Below, piece by piece: positions 1-4,046 of a stretch of DNA of 7,519 nt. This DNA is from Flavobacteriales bacterium. GTDB lineage: Bacteria; Bacteroidota; Bacteroidia; Flavobacteriales_D; Crocinitomicaceae. Position numbers and translations under genes: made by a program. The stretch is from the NCBI GenBank assembly GCA_009926905.1, contig RFNX01000598.1, positions 1 to 7,519 of the forward strand. Direction: 5' to 3'. The notes below the pieces were generated by a model. That model was not told the origin of the DNA. It did no database searches and saw nothing but the letters and a program-made list of their open reading frames with translations. The stretch's first letter is position 1. Each line of letters starts with the position of its first letter.

Positions 1-1
1 G

Positions 2-358
2 TTGGAAGATTCTCCGAATATTGAGTCATTAATTGATGATTTAAATGAACAAGAAGCTTTGCAACCATTTGTTTATGACGAAGAATTACAAGATTTTGCA
101 AGTTGTTTTGCTGCAGAACAAGGTGCTTCAGGTTACATGGGACACAAACGTAAAAATTGTGCAACTGGGAGATTTGCAGAATGTTGTGCGTATGACATGA
201 ATACAGGAAAACACATCGCTTTTCAGTTATTGATTGATCACGGTGTGGCAAATTTAGGACACCGCATTAATTGTTTGAATCCAGAATATTCAAAAATTGG
301 AATCAGCGTAGCGGACCACTCGAAAGCGAATGTTTGTGCAGTTTTAGACATGTATTGA
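2..358 (+). CDS. CAP/SCP1-like domain secreted protein, C-terminal part (5' end outside window)
   Basis: The frame is open to the first base. The only possible in-window start is a TTG at the edge, so I read this as the last 118 or so residues of a longer protein. Counting from the first full codon, it matches the CAP (cysteine-rich secretory/antigen 5/PR-1) fold: an N-terminal helix leading to PFVYDEEL (22-29), a His in GHK (48), Glu in AEC (60), then QLLIDHGV (75-82), GHR (86-88) and NPEYSKIGIS (93-102). H48, E60 and H87 fit the usual cavity residues. Bacterial CAP proteins are normally exported, and their activity is mostly unknown. The segment has six or more cysteines, and the usual GEN motif is replaced by AEC, followed by a second Cys, which suggests disulfides. 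The stop overlaps the next start by one base (TGATG), so the two are co-transcribed. Family confidence is good; function is unassigned. Confidence 0.8.
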   Translation: MEDSPNIESLIDDLNEQEALQPFVYDEELQDFASCFAAEQGASGYMGHKRKNCATGRFAECCAYDMNTGKHIAFQLLIDHGVANLGHRINCLNPEYSKIGISVADHSKANVCAVLDMY

Positions 359-720
359 TGAAAAAAATATTCTCACTCCTATTCCTCTCATTTTGTTTTA
401 GTTTTCAAGCGCAAAAAGGCATTTCTTGCGTCCAAATTCCTAAAAATGTTTCGATTAATCACGAAGAAAATTGGAGTATTCTCTTAAACTCGAGCTGTAA
501 TTTCAAGCAAGAATTAAATTTTGTCGTTTACAGCAGATGGGGAAATAAATTGTGTGAAGTGAAAACGCTGAGTGACATCAAGCAGTTTAATTTTTTCAAA
601 TTAGACAAAAATGGTCAACGTATCATTCAAGCCGGAACGTGTCTATGGACATTGGAATATACAATTGATGGCGAGAATACTCCTAGACAGTTAAACGGTT
701 TTATAAACATTCTCGATTAA
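358..720 (+). CDS. Small exported protein resembling a stand-alone T9SS type B (gliding-motility C-terminal) domain
   Basis: This is a 120-residue protein. I chose the ATG at 358 because it overlaps the preceding stop (TGATG) and starts directly with a signal peptide: MKK, a hydrophobic stretch at 4-16, and likely cleavage after the Q-A-Q near 17-19. Longer versions in this frame would bury the signal peptide. The mature part ends with VYSRWGNKLCEV (57-68), NGQRIIQAGTCLW (85-97), a TLEYTIDG strand (98-105) and LNGFINILD at the C terminus. This is the order of the gliding-motility-associated C-terminal domain that serves as a type B sorting signal for type IX secretion (NRWG, then WdGk..G..lpaGvY.Y, then G.I.l.r). 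Normally that domain ends a large adhesin or enzyme; here almost nothing precedes it except about 35 residues. Cysteines at 24, 47, 66 and 95 could form two disulfides. Assignment is by motif only; it could instead be a generic beta-sandwich protein. Confidence 0.7.
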   Translation: MKKIFSLLFLSFCFSFQAQKGISCVQIPKNVSINHEENWSILLNSSCNFKQELNFVVYSRWGNKLCEVKTLSDIKQFNFFKLDKNGQRIIQAGTCLWTLEYTIDGENTPRQLNGFINILD

Positions 721-722
721 AA

Positions 723-1226
723 ATGGCGGTAAGAATAGGCCTATTATCCGACACCCACAGCTTTTTGGATCCAAAAATCAAAGAATATTTTGCAGAAGTT
801 GATGAAATCTGGCATGCTGGCGACATTGGTAGCATTGAAGTTTTAGACGAATTAAAAGCCTTTAAACCTACACGAGCAGTTTGGGGAAACATTGACGATC
901 ATGTCATTCGAGTGGACACAGAAGAATTTTTACGTTTCAAAATTGAGGAAGTTGACGTTTTAATTACACATATCGGAGGTAAACCAGGAAAATATTCTAA
1001 ACCAGCTTTTGCAGAATTATTAAATAATGGTGCGCCAAAACTCTTTGTTTGTGGACATTCTCACATTACTTTGGTTCAAATGGACAAACGATTCAACATG
1101 CTTTGGATGAATCCTGGCGCTTGCGGTTTCAAAGGATTTCACGCTGTAAAAACTATTTTACGTTTCACCATCGAAGGCGATCGCATCAAGGATTTGGAAT
1201 TGATTGAACTTGGGAAACGAGCTTGA
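723..1226 (+). CDS. YfcE/MJ0936-like metallophosphoesterase
   Basis: A 167-residue cytoplasmic protein of the calcineurin-like phosphoesterase superfamily, compact YfcE/MJ0936 group. All metal-binding motifs are present in order: S-D-T-H (D10, H12), HAGDIGS (D34), WGNIDD (N56), THIGG (H83) and CGHSH (H112, H114). The length matches the family, which is usually 155-185 residues. Relatives hydrolyse phosphodiester model substrates using two divalent metals, typically Mn or Ni; the physiological substrate is not known for most, and none can be named here. The ATG lies two bases after the previous stop, so this is the third gene of the operon, but nothing in the fold links it to secretion. Its TGA stop abuts the stop of the opposing gene exactly. 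The annotation is firm at family level. Confidence 0.93.
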   Translation: MAVRIGLLSDTHSFLDPKIKEYFAEVDEIWHAGDIGSIEVLDELKAFKPTRAVWGNIDDHVIRVDTEEFLRFKIEEVDVLITHIGGKPGKYSKPAFAELLNNGAPKLFVCGHSHITLVQMDKRFNMLWMNPGACGFKGFHAVKTILRFTIEGDRIKDLELIELGKRA

Positions 1227-1748
1227 TCAATTTACTTTTTGCTTTTCAAATTCTTTAATGAATTTTTCCAAGATTTCTTTGTGAGCGAATTTATCCCATT
1301 TGATTTGCAAAAAAATGTAGCCAACACTTGCTATGAATGCAGCTAATATTTTAAGTGTAAAAATTGATACTACCTTGAAATCTATAGCTTTTTGGTAGTT
1401 GAAAAAATAGATAATCGAACCGAAAAACAAAATCACAAAGAAAGCAACGATAAACAATTTTGAAACATCACAATATTTTGTAACACACTCAACTTTAACG
1501 GTTTGCTCATCAACTGGTTTCAACTCGAAAAGCAAGTGAATATGCAATAACGTACTACTTAATATTTCAGCTTGAATGTATTCAAGTTCATACACTTTAT
1601 ATGCTTTATTGAGACGATACTTTACAGAATGCCCTAACAATGAGTCGTTGTAAATAACTTCCTCGCACTTTTTATCAAAAAACTGTTCCAGAGAAGCGAC
1701 ATCCGCAGCAATCTCATACGAATATTTAGTATCAAAAAATAGGTTCAA
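1227..1748 (-). CDS. Hypothetical two-helix membrane protein
   Basis: I do not recognise this 173-residue protein. Visible are a soluble N-terminal domain (about 1-96) with alternating strand-like segments (KYRLNKAYKVYELEY, LLHIHLLFELKP, VKVECVTKY), two transmembrane helices at about 97-117 and 126-148, and a short charged C-terminal helix (150-171, rich in Lys and Glu). The N-terminal domain could be a START/SRPBCC-like fold, but that is a guess. The start is uncertain: there is no ATG in frame before the upstream stop at about 1800, and no internal Met. TTG at 1746-1748 is the best candidate, otherwise the start has been lost or an upstream frameshift hides it. It converges on the phosphoesterase gene with the stops touching (TGATCA), and no terminator hairpin fits between them. 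The upstream 140 bases are shared with the divergent gene at 1889. Confidence 0.6.
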   Translation of the reverse strand: MNLFFDTKYSYEIAADVASLEQFFDKKCEEVIYNDSLLGHSVKYRLNKAYKVYELEYIQAEILSSTLLHIHLLFELKPVDEQTVKVECVTKYCDVSKLFIVAFFVILFFGSIIYFFNYQKAIDFKVVSIFTLKILAAFIASVGYIFLQIKWDKFAHKEILEKFIKEFEKQKVN

Positions 1749-1888
1749 AAAATTGTTATTGGTAGTATAAATGTAATGGATTTGAATGGAATCTATTTCT
1801 TAGAACCAAAATAATAACAAACGCTAAATCTTCACAAGCTACCCAAGAAACTATCCTTTATGTCTATTTTTGTGTTCAATTCCCATAT
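1749..1888. other. Divergent intergenic region
   Basis: This 140-base AT-rich spacer separates two genes transcribed away from each other, so it must hold promoters for both. I see no hairpin, direct repeat or operator-like palindrome. The only recognisable site is the plus-strand -7-like sequence listed separately. Confidence 0.5.
1865..1872 (+). promoter_or_regulatory. Candidate Bacteroidota -7 promoter element
   Basis: TATTTTTG fits the Bacteroidota -7 consensus TAnnTTTG exactly and lies 16 bases before the ATG at 1889, which would give a short leader. No TTG is found at the usual -33 distance, so this is only a candidate. Such a match is also easy to find by chance in AT-rich DNA. Confidence 0.3.
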
Positions 1889-2284
1889 ATGACACTTCAA
1901 ATTGAAACTCCTGCCCTACTTTTCTCAGCAACTTCCTTGATTTTATTGGCATATACGAATCGTTTTCTAACCATTGCATCCATTGTTCGTGGACTGAAAA
2001 AGAACTACGACGAAGAAGCAAACAAAAGCATATTACTAGAAATTCAAAACTTAAATCTGCGCATTACACTCATTCGCTACATGCAATTATTTGGTGTTTT
2101 GTGTCTGTTCTTGTCCGTATTTTCAATGATGTTATTGTTCTTTGAATACCAAACAATTTCCTTGTATTTATTCGGTTTGAGCATGTTGTCGTTGCTGATA
2201 TCCTTAGGTATTTCTTTTTGGGAAATCAGTATTTCAGTGAATGCGTTGCGTGTCCATTTGAGTGATTTGGTGGAGAAGAAATGA
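1889..2284 (+). CDS. DUF2721 family membrane protein
   Basis: A 131-residue integral membrane protein. It starts with the pattern typical of DUF2721: a first helix ending in the TNRFLTI signature (8-30), then a polar stretch SIVRGLKKNY (31-40) and an acidic, probably cytoplasmic, helical linker EIQNLNLRITLIRYMQ (51-66). Two closely spaced hydrophobic helices follow at about 66-86 and 90-112, and the tail is charged and ends in EKK. The length agrees with the family, usually 120-150 residues. The function of DUF2721 proteins is unknown. The ATG at 1889 follows a possible -7 element. The next gene begins 31 bases after the stop on the same strand and may be co-transcribed, but nothing suggests a functional link. 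Confidence 0.8.
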   Translation: MTLQIETPALLFSATSLILLAYTNRFLTIASIVRGLKKNYDEEANKSILLEIQNLNLRITLIRYMQLFGVLCLFLSVFSMMLLFFEYQTISLYLFGLSMLSLLISLGISFWEISISVNALRVHLSDLVEKK

Positions 2285-2315
2285 ATGTTTAAAAAAATTG
2301 ATGTAGATAATAATT

Positions 2316-2807
2316 ATGAAATTTTATAGAATAAGTAATGCTTACAAAAGAAGTGCAATTCAAATTTTAACAACTCAAAATTTTTCGTTATCTGAACATA
2401 TTCCTTTAGATTCTCCAATGATTTCTAACAATAAATTTATTGTTGATTCAGGTAAAAAATGGTTCGATTTAGTTGGCTTTGCAAATAGTCATATTCACTT
2501 TGCTATTTCAAGTAAATTTAAAAGCATATTGGAAACACAAAATGTCAAAGGATGGACGTGTTTTCCAATTGAAATAGATGAATCAAATGATAAATATTAT
2601 GTTTTTCAATTCACCTCCATGGCAGGTGAAATATTGAATAGAGAAAAGTTGAATAGGTATGAAGAAAAACTTAAATTCGATTTGAATACATGGGATGGGT
2701 CTGGGATATTTACTCTTAAGGGCACTACTATAAGGGTTTGCACAAAAGATGTAAAAGAAATATTAGAAAAAGAAAAAATTACTAATATTGAATTTGACGA
2801 ATTATAG
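2316..2807 (+). CDS. Orphan immunity-like protein (DUF1629/Imm11/Imm43-like)
   Basis: A 163-residue soluble protein without a signal peptide or membrane segment. The layout recalls the DUF1629-type immunity proteins of polymorphic toxin systems. It has KKWFDLVGF (47-55), then HFAISSKFKSILE (61-73, the 'viSekfkevLe' element), FPIEI (83-87), DKYYVFQFT (92-100), and a C-terminal repeat of the theme, IFTLKGTTIRVCTKDVKEILEKEKITNIEFDEL (131-163). These families bind and neutralise a partner toxin in the cytoplasm. No toxin gene is next to it: upstream is a DUF2721 gene and downstream is a repeat island. It would therefore be an orphan, or its family members may have other roles. By eye the gene is more AT-rich than its neighbours, which fits acquired DNA but does not prove it. 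The family call rests on remembered motifs, not a profile search. Confidence 0.55.
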   Translation: MKFYRISNAYKRSAIQILTTQNFSLSEHIPLDSPMISNNKFIVDSGKKWFDLVGFANSHIHFAISSKFKSILETQNVKGWTCFPIEIDESNDKYYVFQFTSMAGEILNREKLNRYEEKLKFDLNTWDGSGIFTLKGTTIRVCTKDVKEILEKEKITNIEFDEL

Positions 2808-2857
2808 TTATTAAGATTTGAACTTTAATTAAAATCAAACGTTTGTATTGGAATCCT

Positions 2858-2940
2858 CACGCCCCCGATAGAAACGGCATAAGCCAGTTGTCGCACAAGT
2901 CCTCCAACTAAACAAAATGAAATCAGAGAATGAGAGCGGA
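2858..2940 (+). repeat. Element F1: variant, partly degenerate copy of structured element F2
   Basis: Bases 2858-2880 are identical to 3853-3875 (23 of 23). Bases 2901-2940 match 3876-3915 at 33 of 40 by eye. Between the two blocks sits an extra 20-base segment (2881-2900) absent from F2. The 3' closing strand of F2 is not clearly preserved, although GAGCGGATTAGTCAGCGG (from about 2934) weakly resembles it. The inserted bases offer alternative pairings: GGC/GCC around 2876-2885, and AGTTG (2886-2890) with CAACT (2905-2909). It lies 50 bases downstream of the immunity-like gene, in the same direction. Confidence 0.65.
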
Positions 2941-2947
2941 TTAGTCA

Positions 2948-3023
2948 GCGGTTCTTAGATTAGTATGAAATAAAATTTATCATTAATTTCAAAAAAAGAG
3001 AAGAAGTCTAATCCAAGAACCGC
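2948..3023. repeat. Inverted repeat, 16-bp stem with 44-base loop
   Basis: GCGGTTCTTAGATTAG at 2948-2963 is complementary to CTAATCCAAGAACCGC at 3008-3023 with a single mismatch (an A opposite a C). The loop is A-rich and no T-run follows the second arm, so it is not a standard intrinsic terminator. The second arm's CTAATCC could also pair with GGATTAG at 2938-2944, giving an alternative fold. It fills the gap between F1 and R-A; whether it belongs to either is unknown. Confidence 0.65.
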
Positions 3024-3030
3024 GGCGAAC

Positions 3031-3189
3031 TCCCTCAAGGAAGAATAGTTCGTGGGTCAACTAAAATTACTGCAAAGCTATATTTTTCAACTTTGCTTTA
3101 AATCTTAACTTCTAAAAATCAATCAACTCCGAAGTGAGATTGATGTTTCCCCCGTCAGCTGACGGAGATCGAGGGGGATGACAATTTAA
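3031..3189 (+). repeat. Repeat R-A: left copy of a roughly 150-base repeat, truncated at its left end
   Basis: From the shared TAGTTCGTGGGTCAACT onwards it aligns with R-B at roughly 90% by eye over about 105 bases, with two single-base indels, in the same orientation. The similarity runs on to GGGGGATGAC and a following AATTTAA. The left inverted-repeat arm seen in R-B is largely missing, with only CTCCCTCAAGGA left. The right arm is altered: the hairpin is replaced by the perfect 14-base palindrome CCGTCAGCTGACGG (3152-3165). An internal GCAAAG/CTTTGC pair flanks a short loop. The copy ends 11 bases before the stop of the DUF559 gene, which reads toward it. Confidence 0.85.
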
Positions 3190-3200
3190 AACAAACCCAA

Positions 3201-3572
3201 CTACCCATTTTTCAAACAAACTATCGCATAATCAATCTTTTCCTTGACCAAACCAATAGCCTGTAGTACTTCTCCTTCTGAAAATCGAATCATAACATAT
3301 CCTAAGCCTTCCAGTTTTTGTTGCCGATAAAAGTCATACTCTCCTTTGTTCGCGTGCGAACTTCCATCAATTTCAATAATCAATCCTAAATCAGGAGCAA
3401 AGAAATCAACTATGAAATTATCAATTGGTCGCTGACGCAAAAATCGTTCACCTGATTGCTTTCTTGATATAACTGCTTTCCATAATAATTTTTCAGCTTT
3501 AGAAATAGTTTCTGTTCGAAGTTCTCGTGCAAATTCTTTTAGGTTTTTGTTGTAATGATTATTGGAATGCAT
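3201..3572 (-). CDS. DUF559 family, VSR-like PD-(D/E)XK nuclease-fold protein
   Basis: A 123-residue protein covering the whole DUF559 domain, the usual length. Motifs in order: basic N terminus, KFARELR-type start (12-19), AEKLLW (26-31, Glu27), FLRQRPIDNFIVDFF (44-58, Asp56), LIIEIDGSSH (64-73, Glu67 and Asp69), a YDFYRQQKL helix (79-87) and LGYVMIRFSEGEV (89-101). This is the arrangement of very-short-patch-repair-like endonucleases, and the acidic active-site positions are intact, so the protein may be a functional DNA endonuclease. Its target is unknown, and no methylase or partner gene is nearby. The ATG at 3570-3572 is the natural start. It sits between two same-orientation repeats, R-B 61 bases upstream of its start and R-A 11 bases past its stop. 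That suggests a mobile or repeat-associated gene. No clear promoter was seen in the 61 bases. Confidence 0.85.
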   Translation of the reverse strand: MHSNNHYNKNLKEFARELRTETISKAEKLLWKAVISRKQSGERFLRQRPIDNFIVDFFAPDLGLIIEIDGSSHANKGEYDFYRQQKLEGLGYVMIRFSEGEVLQAIGLVKEKIDYAIVCLKNG

Positions 3573-3633
3573 ACATAAATTTATGGAAAGTTTTTGTGGA
3601 AAGGAAATAGATATGTTTTATTTGATACTTAAT

Positions 3634-3814
3634 AAGTCACCTCCCTTAGTCCCTCCTCAAGGAGGGAAATAGTTCGTGGGTCAACTATAATCACTGAAAA
3701 AGCTATTATTTTCAACTTTGCTTTAAATCTTAACCTTCTAAAAATCAATTTATTACGAAGTAAGATTGATGTTTCCCCCTTTGAAGGGGGACTAAGGGGG
3801 ATGACTTAATTTAA
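3634..3814 (+). repeat. Repeat R-B: complete copy with 36-base terminal inverted repeats
   Basis: The left end (3634-3669, starting AAGTCACCTCCCTTAGTCCC) and right end (3772-3807, ending GACTAAGGGGGATGACTT) are inverted repeats matching at 30 of 36 positions. Each arm also contains its own perfect hairpin: TCCCTCC/GGAGGGA around TTGA when the left arm is read on the minus strand, and TCCCCCTT/AAGGGGGA around TG on the right. Four of the six differences between the arms are two compensating base-pair changes inside these hairpins. The interior of about 100 bases has no coding frame and contains TGAAAA/TTTTCA and ATCAAT/ATTGAT pairings. The form is that of a MITE-like or other hairpin-ended non-autonomous element. 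Similarity to R-A continues to about 3814. Confidence 0.85.
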
Positions 3815-3852
3815 GTTGAAATATAAAAATAGATGTCTCAAAACCAAAACCC

Positions 3853-3996
3853 CACGCCCCCGATAGAAACGGCATCCTCCGACTAAACAAAATGAGAGTG
3901 GAGAAAGAGAGCAGATAATTAGAGTGAGAAACAGATCGAGAGCGAAGAATGTGTGCGAGAAAGTCGGAGATATAGTGGATAGCGGGATCAGGCGCT
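3853..3996 (+). ncRNA. Element F2: structured intergenic element, possible RNA
   Basis: The two ends fold together. CGCC (3855-3858) pairs with GGCG (3991-3994). CCC (3859-3861) pairs with GGG (3984-3986), with ATCA bulged. The internal loop is GATAGAAACGGCAT opposite ATATAGTGGATAGC. An inner 8-bp stem follows, CTCCGACT (3877-3884) with AGTCGGAG (3962-3969). The remaining 77-base loop is about four fifths purine. From memory, closely similar blocks (CCCGATAGAAGCGGCAT and GATATAGCGGATAGCGGG) recur between genes in Flavobacteria, perhaps the Flavo-1 RNA motif; I could not verify the name. Whether it acts as RNA or as a DNA repeat is open. It is antisense to, and just past the end of, the peptidase gene. 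Confidence 0.6.
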
Positions 3997-4046
3997 AAAT
4001 GAAAAAACTACTTCCTTAAACCTTAAATTTCAAAAGCCCTTCGCTC

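Larger units (their letters stand above)
2808..3200. other. Gene-free left half of the repeat island
   Basis: About 390 bases without a plausible gene. After the stop at 2807 there is about 50 bases of AT-rich DNA containing a short TTAATTAA palindrome but no convincing terminator. Then come element F1 (2858-2940), a stem-loop (2948-3023) and repeat R-A (3031-3189), each listed separately. The last 11 bases lead into the stop codon of the DUF559 gene. Confidence 0.7.
3573..4046. other. Gene-free right half of the repeat island
   Basis: About 475 bases without a plausible gene. It contains a 61-base AT-rich leader of the DUF559 gene, repeat R-B (3634-3814), a 38-base AT-rich spacer, structured element F2 (3853-3996) and a 50-base tail reaching the stop of the peptidase gene. 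I see no hairpin plus T-run that would terminate the minus-strand peptidase operon. Confidence 0.7.

Noticed and set aside
271..357. Longer start for the small sorting-domain-like protein
   Set aside because: It would place about 29 residues ahead of a clear signal peptide and overlap the CAP coding region; the TGATG junction supports 358.
2948..3023. Intrinsic terminator for the immunity-like gene
   Set aside because: The loop is 44 bases long and no T-run follows the stem on either strand.
3627..3810. ACTTAAT on both sides of R-B as a target-site duplication
   Set aside because: The right copy overlaps the inverted repeat, and similarity to R-A continues beyond this point (AATTTAA), so it is more likely part of the repeat.
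2858..3996. CRISPR array
   Set aside because: There are only two copies of each repeat, they are long and imperfect, there is no regular spacer length, and no cas genes are present.
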